NCBI RefSeq assembly: GCF_000017805.1
Contig: NC_009767.1
Span: forward strand, 992,001 to 1,056,000
Reading direction: 5' to 3'
Origin: Roseiflexus castenholzii DSM 13941
Lineage (GTDB): Bacteria; Chloroflexota; Chloroflexia; Chloroflexales; Roseiflexaceae
DNA: 64,000 bases
Shown here: positions 24,687-33,275 of the stretch, piece after piece
How the letters are laid out: the number at the start of each line of letters is the position of its first letter
How positions within the stretch are numbered: position 1 is the first letter of the stretch
Position numbers and translations under genes: made by a program
Notes under the pieces: model-generated
What the model was told of the DNA's origin: nothing
Database searches by the model: none
Seen by the model: only the letters and a program-made list of their open reading frames with translations

Positions 24687-25889
24687 CTATTTTCGATATG
24701 CAGCTATTACCTTATCCATGGCTTTGATGACATCCTTTACATCTTCATCTGTCATAGCCGGGAAAATCGGTAAGCTAATTAATTGATTGTAAATCGACTC
24801 TGCTACTGGATATTCCCCTTCTCTGCATCCGAGTCGTTGCCGATAATAAGGGTGTAAATGCACCGGAATGTAATGAACATTAACCATTATTCCTTCAGCA
24901 CGCAATGCCTTGAAAACTTCCGTTCTTGTTGTTCGGAGTTGCTGACAATCGAGCCGGATCACGTACAGATGGTACGCGTGGGAGACATCCGCCCGCACGT
25001 GCAGCGGTCTCACTACAGGTACTCCGTAAAAAGCCGCATCGTAATGCCGAGCAATCTCTTGTCTACGATTCAACCAACGGGGAAGCTTCCGCAACTGGCT
25101 TAGACCAAGAGCACACTGAATGTCCGATAGTCGATAATTATAACCCAACTCTACCATCTCGTAGAACCACGAACCTTGTTGCTCGCGCTGGCGATGGTCA
25201 ATGGGAATACCGTGATTACGGAAAGTCCTCATACGCCTTGCTAGCTCTGGATTATTCGTGGTAATCATTCCACCTTCACCAGCGGTAATGTGCTTGACTG
25301 GATGAAAGCTAAAGGTGCTTATGTCGGCTAACGAACCTACTGGTCGACCTTTATATTGTCCACCTAAGGCATGGCAGGCATCCGCTACTAAGATCAATTT
25401 GTATCGATCAGCTATATCACGAAGCGCATCGTAGTCACATGGCTGTCCAGCGTAATCCACAGCAATTACCGCTCTAGTTCGCGGTGTAATTTTTGTCTCA
25501 ACTTGTACTGGATCAATGAGCAGCGTAGCAGGGTCGACATCGACAAAGACTGGTGTTCCACCCTGGAAAACAACACAGTTGGCAGTCGCAGCAAAGGTCA
25601 TAGCAGGCACGATAACTTCATCACCTGGCCCGATGCCAATGGCATGCATTGCTGCGTGTAGTGCAGCAGTGCCACTACTTACGGCCACTGCTTCCTTAGA
25701 GTCCACGAAACCGGCAAACTCTTGCTCAAACTCACTCACCTTTGGGCCAGTCGTCAGCCAATCAGAGCGTAGGACTTCAATGACGGCTGTAATGTCATCA
25801 TCTTCCAGCCATTGCTTCCCATAGGGCAATGGATTTTGGCGCACAGGCACGCCACCATCGATAGCCAACTTCTCCGAGGCTGCGATCAT
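24687..25889 (-). CDS. pseC: UDP-4-amino-4,6-dideoxy-AltNAc transaminase PseC
   Basis: A 400-residue DegT/DnrJ/EryC1-type PLP aminotransferase. Residues about 10-40 give PLPYGKQWLEDDDITAV, followed by VSSGTAALHAAMHAIGIGPG and VPAMTFAATANCV, the acidic IKTF-like ILVADACHALG, and the PLP lysine in FSFHPVKHITAGEGG, which is the PseC form of the motif. It transfers an amino group from glutamate to C4 of the 4-keto sugar made by PseB. The start overlaps pseB by four bases. Length is typical and nothing is missing. Confidence 0.92.
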   Translation of the reverse strand: MIAASEKLAIDGGVPVRQNPLPYGKQWLEDDDITAVIEVLRSDWLTTGPKVSEFEQEFAGFVDSKEAVAVSSGTAALHAAMHAIGIGPGDEVIVPAMTFAATANCVVFQGGTPVFVDVDPATLLIDPVQVETKITPRTRAVIAVDYAGQPCDYDALRDIADRYKLILVADACHALGGQYKGRPVGSLADISTFSFHPVKHITAGEGGMITTNNPELARRMRTFRNHGIPIDHRQREQQGSWFYEMVELGYNYRLSDIQCALGLSQLRKLPRWLNRRQEIARHYDAAFYGVPVVRPLHVRADVSHAYHLYVIRLDCQQLRTTRTEVFKALRAEGIMVNVHYIPVHLHPYYRQRLGCREGEYPVAESIYNQLISLPIFPAMTDEDVKDVIKAMDKVIAAYRK

Positions 25890-26863
25890 ATTAAGTCCTC
25901 TGCTAATACTCGTAGCTCACTTACCGAGAGCCACTGACTGTTTGTGTTACTAGCATACCGGAAACCCTCAGGGAGTGGCTTTCCTCCTTCCCAGTCCTTA
26001 ACCTGCCACCATGGATATCTTGGCTGAACAACATACATATCTTCAAGTTCTAACGTATGACGTGCTTCATCTTCAGAAATTAATACTTCGTGGAGTTTCT
26101 CGCCGGGCCTAATCCCGATGGACTCCACCACGCAATCCGGTGCTATTGCTTTTGCTAGGTCCATAATGTTCATACTGGGAATCTTAGGAACAAACACTTC
26201 CCCTCCATGCATTTGCTCAATGCAACGAATAACAAATCGTACGCCTTGATCTAATGTAATCCAAAAACGTGTCATTCTCGGATCAGTCACGGTAATACGA
26301 CCAGATCGCCGTTGCTCTCGGAAAAGAGGGATTACGCTACCACTGCTTCCAACTACGTTACCATAGCGTACACAACTGAAGCGAGTTCCGGTACTGCCTG
26401 AATAGGAGTTGCTTTGAATAAACAGTTTTTCAGCACAAAGCTTGGTGGCACCATAAAGATTCACGGGATTTACCGCCTTATCTGTACTTATAGCCACAAC
26501 CTTTTTTACGCCCATATCGATGGCAGCATCAATAACATTTCTTGCACCGTTAATGTTTGTCATGACCGCCTCGATAGGATTATATTCGCAAGCTGGAACT
26601 TGCTTCAATGCAGCCGCATGAACCACGATGTCCACTCCATACATAGCACGACGTAGTCTTGCTAAATCGCGTACATCACCGATGAAATAACGTATAGAGG
26701 GATGATCAAACCCCGCTATTCGCATCTCATGTTGCTTTAGCTCATCTCGGCTGTAAATTATCACCTTCTCAGGTTGATAATCCTCTAGCATTATCTTGGC
26801 GAACTTTTTACCGAATGAGCCCGTGCCTCCCGTTACAAGTACTACTACCTCATGCCAGTTCAT
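25886..26863 (-). CDS. pseB: UDP-GlcNAc 4,6-dehydratase (5-inverting) PseB
   Basis: A 325-residue short-chain dehydrogenase-type enzyme. NAD-binding is shown by VLVTGGTGSFGKKFAKIML; the sequence then has VYSRDE-like IIYSRDELKQHEM, VVHAAALKQVPACEYNP, the S/T-x-D-K-A catalytic stretch AISTDKAVNPVNLYGATKLC (Y-x3-K equivalent) and SCVRYGNVVGSSGSVIPLF. PseB makes the 4-keto-6-deoxy L-arabino-hexulose that PseC aminates. It is the first pse gene; GAGGAG lies nine bases before ATG 26863. Together with PseC, PseH, PseG, PseI and PseF the pathway is complete here. Confidence 0.93.
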   Translation of the reverse strand: MNWHEVVVLVTGGTGSFGKKFAKIMLEDYQPEKVIIYSRDELKQHEMRIAGFDHPSIRYFIGDVRDLARLRRAMYGVDIVVHAAALKQVPACEYNPIEAVMTNINGARNVIDAAIDMGVKKVVAISTDKAVNPVNLYGATKLCAEKLFIQSNSYSGSTGTRFSCVRYGNVVGSSGSVIPLFREQRRSGRITVTDPRMTRFWITLDQGVRFVIRCIEQMHGGEVFVPKIPSMNIMDLAKAIAPDCVVESIGIRPGEKLHEVLISEDEARHTLELEDMYVVQPRYPWWQVKDWEGGKPLPEGFRYASNTNSQWLSVSELRVLAEDLI

Positions 26864-27171
26864 GGTTGCATCTCCTCTTCTAAACCGCCATCTATACTAT
26901 AAGGCATCTCGCGCTTACCAGAATTACCGAGGTGACGAAACCGACTTTAGCAACATAAACTTATGTAAAATGTTTGCTCACCTTTAGACCTCGCGCCGCA
27001 CTTAGCCGTAACGTAGAGCATCTTGTGGCATCAAGATTTCAGATATGAAGCGACGAAGGCTCATCCCTCGTCACTTCCACTGCTTGAACACAGTCTACGC
27101 TGATAGCACACCACACCAATCCTCGAAGCGCATGACCAAACCTAGAAAGTCTGCCATGATCGGCGCTATCA
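26864..27171. other. Upstream region of the pse operon
   Basis: The first 100 bases upstream of pseB contain the minus-strand stretch TTATAGTATAGATGG, which offers a -10-like TATAGT, but no convincing -35 box, so the promoter is only suggested. Further up (26990-27171) I see no credible gene. This is where AT-rich sequence gives way to the GC-rich background. Confidence 0.35.
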
Positions 27172-28110
27172 TTATACACACATTAGAGTTCGTATCACAA
27201 ATTGTGCAGGACGCGATGCAATCGTCAAGGTCCTGTACCCCTCGCCGCGCAACCGGCGCAGTTCCGACTCGAGCGCGTGCAGGCGCGCTTCGGCGCGGCA
27301 CGGGCCTCGGCTTCACGCCGTGCCTGTTCCGCTTCGCGCCGCACGGCAGATTCTTCACGGGCGCGCACCTCGGCTTCCATGCGCGCTCGCGCCTCGGCTT
27401 TTGCTGCTGCCCAGGCCGCTGCCACCTGCTCCTCCGACTCGATCACGATTGTCGTCAACGTAGCGTAATCGCCGATCCGCCGCTGCTCGTCGAAACAATA
27501 CACCTCACGTCCCTCTGCCCCGATCCAAACCCGCAACGGCTCCAGCCACAACCATACCTGCTCATTCGGAACCTGTCGGCGATATGTTGCACCCGCCAGC
27601 TCGTAGCCGAGTGCGCGCACCAGCGCTTCGCTGCGCTGCTCATGGGCGCCCGCAATCACGTAGAGCGGCACACCCGCCAAAGCATAGTGCGCCATCTTCA
27701 CCTCCAGGTCGAGCACGCACGTCTCCAGCGAGGTTACCTCGACGATCAGCGTCGGACGCACTCCTTCCACCGCTACATCGAACGTGCTCCAGTTGCGGAT
27801 GATCTGCAAGCCGAAGATGACCATCATATCCGATCCGTGCGCCTTCAAGCTGGGCATGTCCCAGGCGATGCGCACGTCGGTGAGCACGACCGCGTCAGGA
27901 TGGTCGGCAACGCGGGCAAGGAAGACGTCCGCCTGATAACGCACGCGCCGCTGGTGGTCATAGTTGCACAGCACCTGGTCACCTTCCTCGGGATGCAGGA
28001 CGTCCTCCAGCGTCAGCGGAACCTGTTCCAGATGGTGCGGGCGTCGAGAGTTGGACGCGGCCCGTAGCGCTAGCCGTAGCGGAAGGGGTCCTCAGCAGGT
28101 GGCGTGTCTG
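27172..28110 (-). pseudogene. Decayed Uma2-family (DUF820) protein
   Basis: The core is open from about 28030 to 27225 and is clearly Uma2: VPLTLEDVLHPEEGDQVLCN, AVVLTDVRIAWDMPSLKAHG, MMVIFGLQIIRNWSTFDVA, then PTLIVEVTSLETCVLDLEVK. At the N terminus the expected DPFRYGW is followed by TAG instead of TGG and a frame change. Near 27297 another shift moves the Ala/Glu-rich C-terminal coiled coil (EARLHALESELRRLRGEG) into a different frame ending at 27172. Uma2 proteins have a PD-(D/E)XK nuclease-like fold of unknown role. It is distinct in sequence from the three copies at 47-50 kb. Confidence 0.75.
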
Positions 28111-28581
28111 GCGCTGCAGCAGGGATCGTTGACCGGGGCACAGCGGTTGCTCCTTCATTCGATTGCCGCGCAAGACGCATCTGTCGTGACCTTGTCCCAT
28201 ACGATTATAGTACCGCTCACCATACCTGTGCAAGGATGTGCTGGCGCTCGCCGCTTCCCTTCTCGCCATCCGCCTGCTCCCTTCCATTCCTCGTCTCTCA
28301 AGCTTGTTCGACATCATTGACAATCTGGCCAATCCCACCATCCGCCTGCTCCCTTCCATTCCTCGTCTCTCAAGAGCGACGTTTTCAAGCGCGCCAGCAT
28401 GTCGCGCGAGCAGGGGACGGCGGCACCTTGCCCCTACTGGCGTCCTGATACTAATGTTCGGTCATTTGGACAATATTGAGTCCACTGCACAAAGGCTTAA
28501 ACCACCAAGGACCCGAAGCGTACAAAGGGGAAGAACCATCAAGCGCATTTCCTTTGCGTCCCTTGGCGACCTTCGTGGTTA
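28111..28581. other. Non-coding spacer with direct and inverted repeats
   Basis: No gene is supported. CCGCCTGCTCCCTTCCATTC (to CTCAAG) occurs twice, near 28268 and 28345. 28498-28581 is an imperfect inverted repeat starting AACCACCAAGG and ending CTTCGTGGTT, a type of dispersed repeat; the IS5-type element is inserted at its edge. Confidence 0.5.
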
Positions 28582-29410
28582 GAGCCTGTTATGCACTTTC
28601 AACTATGACGGTCATGAACCGCTTGAGCCTCAGCATCGCACAGGCGAGAACATGCAAACCCGCCAACGTTTCCGGCCACCGTTCATCGTCGCGCGCCAGC
28701 CAGCGAAAGCGTGCCATCCGGGCGAAGCTGCGCTCCGCCGCCCAACGGCGCGGCAGCAGCACGAAGCCGCGTTTGGCGTCCGGCAGTTTGACGAACCTCT
28801 AGCCGCGTGCCGCGCGGGTGGGCGTCCGCGGCCGGTTGCTCGCCGGTGTATCCTTGGTCCGCGAACGCGACCTCGACGACTCGCCAGCGACGACCTGCAC
28901 CTGGTCCGCCAACGTGGCGACCTGGGCGCGTTCCTGGGCGTTGTCCCAACGCGTCGCCTGCCAGATGGACTTTGCCGCCTTTGCGTCGCTGGTGGCCGTC
29001 GTCGCCGGCCCGCGCGCCGCCTTCCGGCGTCGATGGCATGGTGCGCGCATCAGCGATGACCGCTCGCGGCGCGGGGGCACGACCATCGATAGCGCGTAGC
29101 GGTATGCGCACATCGTGGACCAGGGTCTCGAAGACCCTGGCCGCCAGCCAACGCCGGGGCTGCCGGTCCACGGCGTGCCATGGCGGCAAATCGTTCGGCA
29201 GCATGCGCCACGATGCACCGGTGCGGGTAATCCGACGGAACCCATTAAACACCTCGCGCAGCGAGTGGTTGCGCTGCGGTGCGTCTTCCGTCATCAACGT
29301 CAGGGAGGGAGCGACGACGGACCACTCCTCGTCGCTCACATTACTGGGATAGGGTTTGCGTGTCATGCCAATAGCGTACCACGTTTATCTCCGAAGTGCA
29401 TAACAGGCTC
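28582..29410 (-). mobile_element. IS5-family element (IS427-like), inactivated
   Basis: Inverted ends GAGCCTGTTATGCACTT and AAGTGCATAACAGGCTC bound 829 bases, flanked by TA on both sides (28580-28581 and 29411-29412), which fits the two-base target duplication of this subgroup. The element holds one transposase broken by several frameshifts. Confidence 0.85.
28683..29366 (-). pseudogene. IS5-family transposase, multiply frameshifted
   Basis: From 29366 the minus frame gives RKPYPSNVSDEEWSVVAPSL, REVFNGFRRITRTGASWRML and NDLPPW, the N-terminal IS5 domain, then WLAARVFETLVHDVRIPLRA and RAPAPRAVIADARTMPSTPE with the first DDE acid. About 28950 the sense moves to another frame (AQERAQVATLADQVQVVAGE), returns with VEVAFADQGYTGEQPAADAH, then shifts again before the W-x-x-E-R-S-F C terminus. 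IS427-type elements can use one programmed shift, but several changes of frame mean this copy is dead. Confidence 0.78.
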
Positions 29411-29920
29411 TAGAAACTCAAGCCTCGTTCCCCCGTTCCTCTGAGTTCTGCTGCCCTGTGGTATTGCTGCGATGGTCATTGGGCGAGTGTGAACCCAAAG
29501 CATGACGGGATGTATGTTCCGAGTCTGACCCATCCTGCTGCGGAGTTGACAATTGCTTATGCCCAAGCATCGCTTTCTGTCACGATGATAGATCTCGGTT
29601 CCGCTCCAATGTCGCTTGTAGACCTTCAGAATGCGCTGGACTTCCCGATGCGCGAGACAGGCATATCGGATGACTCACTTTCGGGATGCACCCCAACATC
29701 ATGGTGAAGCGCCGTTGTGTATGGTCGCCGATGTCCTACTCATTTGGGTAAATCTGCAAAACTTTAGATATCACTGCATCTCTCAACGTGTAAAGTAATG
29801 CAGGCTTAGGTGTGAATATCGATTCATCCTCTGACTCGCAACCTCCCAAGCCTATTGTGACCGACGTATACTATATCGCTCACACACTGGAGTGGGGATT
29901 GCAAAATCGCGTCAATTCAC
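29411..29920. other. Spacer without recognisable genes
   Basis: Short open frames occur but none has a family motif or good ribosome-binding site. The sequence is of mixed composition and I see no repeat or terminator in it. Confidence 0.4.
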
Positions 29921-30070
29921 TTACAAAGCCGCCATGAATCGACGGGTCAAGGCGCACGATGATGCATCCGTGTGCGCTTTAAGCACAGACATCATCTTTT
30001 CTCGCTGCTGGTTGTTGGTGCGCCGCCGTTCCGGCGCTTCGACCGGTGGAACTGCTTTCCTTCCGCCTCC
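29921..30070 (-). pseudogene. Fragment of a second WbpE-like aminotransferase
   Basis: The minus strand reads GGGRKAVPPVEAPERRRTNN then QQREKMMSVLKAHT. This matches the intact gene's PPGKVVLPVKAPERRHIYNQ, then SQREKVMATLKARK, except that the Y-N-Q-F-V-I-R-V-S segment is shortened. It therefore looks like a remnant of a duplicated aminotransferase 3' region lying just beyond the end of the intact gene (30096). Confidence 0.6.
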
Positions 30071-30095
30071 TGCTTCTCGCCACTTGCCGCTTGCC

Positions 30096-31373
30096 TCACT
30101 CTCCGCGCACTCCCGACGCCACGGCATCGACCACCGCCTCCAACATCTCGTCGGTCAACTCCGGGTAGATCGGCAGCGCCAGGGTTTCGGCGGCAGCGCA
30201 TTCGCTCACCGGCAGATCGCCGGGGCGATGCCCCAGGTAGGCGAAGCACTCCTGAAGGTGTAGTGGCACAGGATAGTAGATTTCGTGACCGATCTTGCGT
30301 GCTTTGAGCGTCGCCATGACCTTTTCTCGCTGGGAGACGCGGATGACGAACTGGTTGTAGATGTGCCGGCGCTCCGGCGCCTTGACCGGCAACACGACTT
30401 TTCCTGGCGGCAGAGCGCACGCGCCAGTGCTGCGCGCGCGGCATCCGTCCGTCAGACAGTCTGGTGGGTCGGTGACCAATCCCGCCTCGCTGAAGAGGCG
30501 GCGGTAGATTGCTGCATTTCGCTGCCGCCCCGCCGTCCAGTCATCGAGGTATTTCAACTTGACCCGCAATACAGCCGCCTGCAAAGCGTCGAGGCGGAAG
30601 TTGCCGCCGATCAGTTTGTGGTAGTACTTCGGATGGGCGCCGTGCCCCCGGAGCAGCCGAACTCGTTCCGCCAGCGCAGCGTCGTTCGTAGTGACCATGC
30701 CGCCGTCGCCGAAGCCCCCCAGATTTTTCGATGGGAAGAAACTGAAGCACCCCATGTGTCCAATGGCGCCAGCGCGCCGACCTTTGTACTCCGATCCGAT
30801 CGCTTGCGCTGCGTCTTCGATGACGATCAGGTTGTGACGCTGCGCGATCTCCATGATCGGGTCCATGTCCGCCATTTGCCCGTAGAGATGCACCGGCATG
30901 ATCACCCGTGTGCGGGGTGTGATGCGCGCCTCGATTCCTGCCGGATCGATATTGAAGGTCAATGGATCGATGTCCACAAAAACGGGAACAGCGCCGAGCC
31001 GGGCAATCGAACCGGCGGTGGCAAAGAAGGTGTAGGGCGTGGTGATAACTTCATCGCCGGGTTGGATGTCGATTGCCATGAGTGCGACGAGCAGTGCGTC
31101 GGTGCCGGAAGAGACGCCGATGCCATAGGCGCACCCGGAGTAGGCGGCGACTTCGCGTTCCAACGCTTCGACTTCGGGACCAAGAATGAACATCTGTGCG
31201 TCGGCGACACGGTCGATCGCAGCGCGGATCTCGTCGCGGATGGCAATGTATTGGGCTTTGAGATCCAGCAATGGCACAGGGGGACGAGGGTGGGAAGGTG
31301 GGAAGGTTGAAGATTGAAGGTTGGACGGCGACTTTTCCGATACCGGCGGCGCTTTGGGTTCGTTGGTTATCAC
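30096..31373 (-). CDS. DegT-family sugar aminotransferase, WbpE/WlbC-like
   Basis: About 425 residues. VPLLDLKAQYIAIRDEI and MFILGPEVEALEREVAAY open the fold; VSSGTDALLVALMA, TPYTFFATAGSIARLGA, VIEDAAQAIGSEYKG and the PLP lysine in CFSFFPSKNLGGFGDGG identify a DegT/WecE enzyme closest to the 3-keto-uronate aminotransferases of the WbpE type. With WbpD-, WbpI- and WbpB-like genes upstream it should put the amino group on C3. I chose GTG 31373 (AGGAGG five bases upstream). A stretch of about 30 residues (30380-30465) before the KAPERRH segment has no family counterpart and is Arg/Cys-rich. Confidence 0.85.
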   Translation of the reverse strand: MITNEPKAPPVSEKSPSNLQSSTFPPSHPRPPVPLLDLKAQYIAIRDEIRAAIDRVADAQMFILGPEVEALEREVAAYSGCAYGIGVSSGTDALLVALMAIDIQPGDEVITTPYTFFATAGSIARLGAVPVFVDIDPLTFNIDPAGIEARITPRTRVIMPVHLYGQMADMDPIMEIAQRHNLIVIEDAAQAIGSEYKGRRAGAIGHMGCFSFFPSKNLGGFGDGGMVTTNDAALAERVRLLRGHGAHPKYYHKLIGGNFRLDALQAAVLRVKLKYLDDWTAGRQRNAAIYRRLFSEAGLVTDPPDCLTDGCRARSTGACALPPGKVVLPVKAPERRHIYNQFVIRVSQREKVMATLKARKIGHEIYYPVPLHLQECFAYLGHRPGDLPVSECAAAETLALPIYPELTDEMLEAVVDAVASGVRGE

Positions 31374-31494
31374 TGTGACCTCCTGACGGTTGTGATAGTC
31401 GGACATGAGACTCGAAGTATGCGATACTCCAATATTCGCTGGCGTAGGAGACCGCATCTTCTCGCATTTTGTTGATCCTGTTGTTTGACAGATA

Positions 31495-31644
31495 ATACCA
31501 ATGACGATTGACGATGCCGCATGCGTGTCATTCCGAGCCCTTCGCTTCGCTCAGGGTAAACGCAGCGAGGAATCGGCGCGGGTCGCGCACGACCCCTCGC
31601 GCGGCTCGAGGTGACCATGCCGGATGGTCACAGGTCATTGGTAT
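31495..31644. repeat. MITE-like element B (150 bp), minimal copy
   Basis: Bounded by ATACCAATGAC and GTCATTGGTAT like elements A and C. It holds single copies of the internal blocks: TTCGCTTCGCTCAGGGTAAA, GCGAGGAATCGGCGCGGG, GACCCCTCGCGCGGC and GGTGACCATGCCGGATGGTC. Element C repeats these blocks three to four times. The right end overlaps the last codons of the four-helix-bundle gene. Confidence 0.82.
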
Positions 31645-32020
31645 AACGGATCAAACCGTGGATCAACCGGCTAGCGCTTTCTGCCTGGGCAAGCGTCTGT
31701 TCGAAGACTTCACCGGATACGTACTGCCGATTATATGCCAGATACAGTTGTGAACGGACTTCGCCGTATGAGGCTTTGGCTCTTCCCAGGCGCTCAATGG
31801 AGAGGCTCTGAGTTCGGCTCTCGAAGCCTTCGGCGATGTTCGACATGATAGATACCGCAGCGCGACGCCTCTGGTCACGCAGCGTAAAATCGCGTGCAAA
31901 CGCGCCAACATCGGAAAGATTATATACCGTATTCACAAGTTTTCGTGCTTGCTGCCATGCCTCCAGATCTTCAAAACGCTCAATTCTGGAGATTGACTTT
32001 CCTGCTGCTTCGTTGCTCAT
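31628..32020 (-). CDS. Four-helix-bundle protein (23S rRNA intervening-sequence type)
   Basis: About 130 residues from ATG 32020. It has the family's pattern: IERFEDLEAWQQARKLVNTV, FTLRDQRRRAAVSIMSNIAE, GFESRT and SIERLGRAKASYGEVRSQL, all amphipathic helices of the S23/four-helix-bundle family (TIGR02436). The molecular role of these proteins is unknown; diversity-generating retroelements and rRNA intervening sequences carry relatives, but neither is seen here. The final codons YTNDL and the stop lie inside the terminal repeat of element B, so the native C terminus was probably replaced by the insertion. Confidence 0.8.
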   Translation of the reverse strand: MSNEAAGKSISRIERFEDLEAWQQARKLVNTVYNLSDVGAFARDFTLRDQRRRAAVSIMSNIAEGFESRTQSLSIERLGRAKASYGEVRSQLYLAYNRQYVSGEVFEQTLAQAESASRLIHGLIRYTNDL

Positions 32021-32351
32021 CGTGTGATCAATCAGATATTGCACAATGTTGCACATGTTGACAATCTGATAATTCGCGTTGGCTGAGCCTGTCGAAGCCA
32101 ACGCCAACCACTCCAGGGGAGATCTCGTTCCGCTGGTGACGTTTCATCGCCGAGACTGATCAACTGCAGAGACCTCAAGGGTCGGGGACGTTCAACCTTC
32201 AGCCTTGACTGCCTGCACACAGGCGCATTGCCGTGCCCCCAGCAGTGTGCCCCTACCTTATCTTCCGCTTTTCGACTTCCACCTGCAACGCGTGCCTCAC
32301 GCGAATGAATGACGTTGCAATGCGGCGTTGCTGCCTTCAACCTGTCCACCT
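32021..32351. other. Spacer with TTCAACCT low-complexity sequence
   Basis: No gene is seen. The stretch holds GACCTCAAGGGTCGGGGACG near 32171, a dispersed repeat, and runs of CCTTCAACCTGTCCA from 32335 that continue into the 3' end of the next gene's region. Confidence 0.45.
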
Positions 32352-32990
32352 TCAACCTTCAACCTGTCCACCTTTAACCTTCAATGCCTCCTCCTCCCCC
32401 CAATCCTCGCACTGCACCGCCTCCGGAGCGACCAGGCGGTAGCGCCAACCGCTTCCCGGGCATACCATCACTCCGTCGGCGTCTGGTTCAGGCAATCGAT
32501 AGCCATGGCGACTCATCCATCCGCAGCGCCGCGCAGGAACTCCCAGCATGAGTGCGTAGTCCGGCACGTCGCCGCGCACGACGGCGCCGGCGCCGATGAA
32601 GGCGTAGCGCCCAATGGTTGCGCCGCAGATAATCGTGGCATTTGCGCCGATTGTGGCGCCGCGTCGCACCAGGGTGCGCAGAAACTCGGCGCGACGGTTG
32701 ATCTCGGCGCGCGGGTTGATTACATTCGTGAAGACGCACGAAGGACCGCAGAAGACGAAGTCTTCCAGCTCGACGCCGGTGTAGAGCGAGACGTTGTTCT
32801 GGATTTTGCAACCGTTGCCGATGATGACGCCGCCGGCAACGAGCACATTCTGTCCCAACACACAGTTCGCGCCGATCCGCGCGCCTGCCATCACATGGCA
32901 GAAGTGCCAGATTTTCGTGCCGGCGCCGATCTCACACGGTTCGTCGATGATGGCAGTTGGGTGAGCGTAGTATAGACGATCGATATTCAT
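32352..32990 (-). CDS. Hexapeptide-repeat N-acetyltransferase, WbpD/WlbB-like
   Basis: A 212-residue left-handed beta-helix acetyltransferase. Hexapeptide turns run from residue 14 to about 165 (IGAGTKIWHFCHVMAGARIG, IGNGCKIQNNVSLYTGVELE). CGPSCVFTNVINPRAEINRR, then TLVRRGATIGANATIICG and IGAGAVV, are nearly diagnostic of the WbpD/WlbB group that acetylates the C3 amine of UDP-GlcNAc3NA. The start at 32990 gives the family's MNIDRLYYAHP-like opening; an ATG at 33014 is less likely. It precedes the WbpE-like gene on the same strand, separated by the four-helix gene. Spacer 32991-33275 has an AAACCACAGAGG dispersed repeat. Confidence 0.87.
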   Translation of the reverse strand: MNIDRLYYAHPTAIIDEPCEIGAGTKIWHFCHVMAGARIGANCVLGQNVLVAGGVIIGNGCKIQNNVSLYTGVELEDFVFCGPSCVFTNVINPRAEINRRAEFLRTLVRRGATIGANATIICGATIGRYAFIGAGAVVRGDVPDYALMLGVPARRCGWMSRHGYRLPEPDADGVMVCPGSGWRYRLVAPEAVQCEDWGEEEALKVKGGQVEG

Positions 32991-33275
32991 TGCATTCCTT
33001 TCAGGACGTATCATCTATGCGCCTTGCCTGGCTTTCAGCAGTTTTGGCATCTGCTCTTAAACCACAGAGGCGCAGAGTGTGCAGAGAACGCCACTACATC
33101 GGCGCCGTGTGATGCCACGTCACCGCCAGCAACACGCCACCTTCAACCTTGGCACTTCACATTCGATATGCCACTCACCCACGGGCGTTGCACACCTGCT
33201 CTCCGCAATGACCCACGTGCGCGGGACGTTGCGCCGCAACGCCCCTACACACCACCATCTTCGACGTTCGCACCT

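Noticed and set aside
27045..28067. A 340-codon plus-strand frame
   Set aside because: It is the antisense of the Uma2 pseudogene, with an Arg/His/Cys-rich composition and no motif.
29489..29707. Small plus-strand open frame of 72 codons
   Set aside because: No ribosome-binding site, no motif and no conserved context; recorded only as part of an empty spacer.
31628..32020. Diversity-generating retroelement linked to the four-helix-bundle protein
   Set aside because: No reverse transcriptase or template/variable repeat pair is visible in the window.
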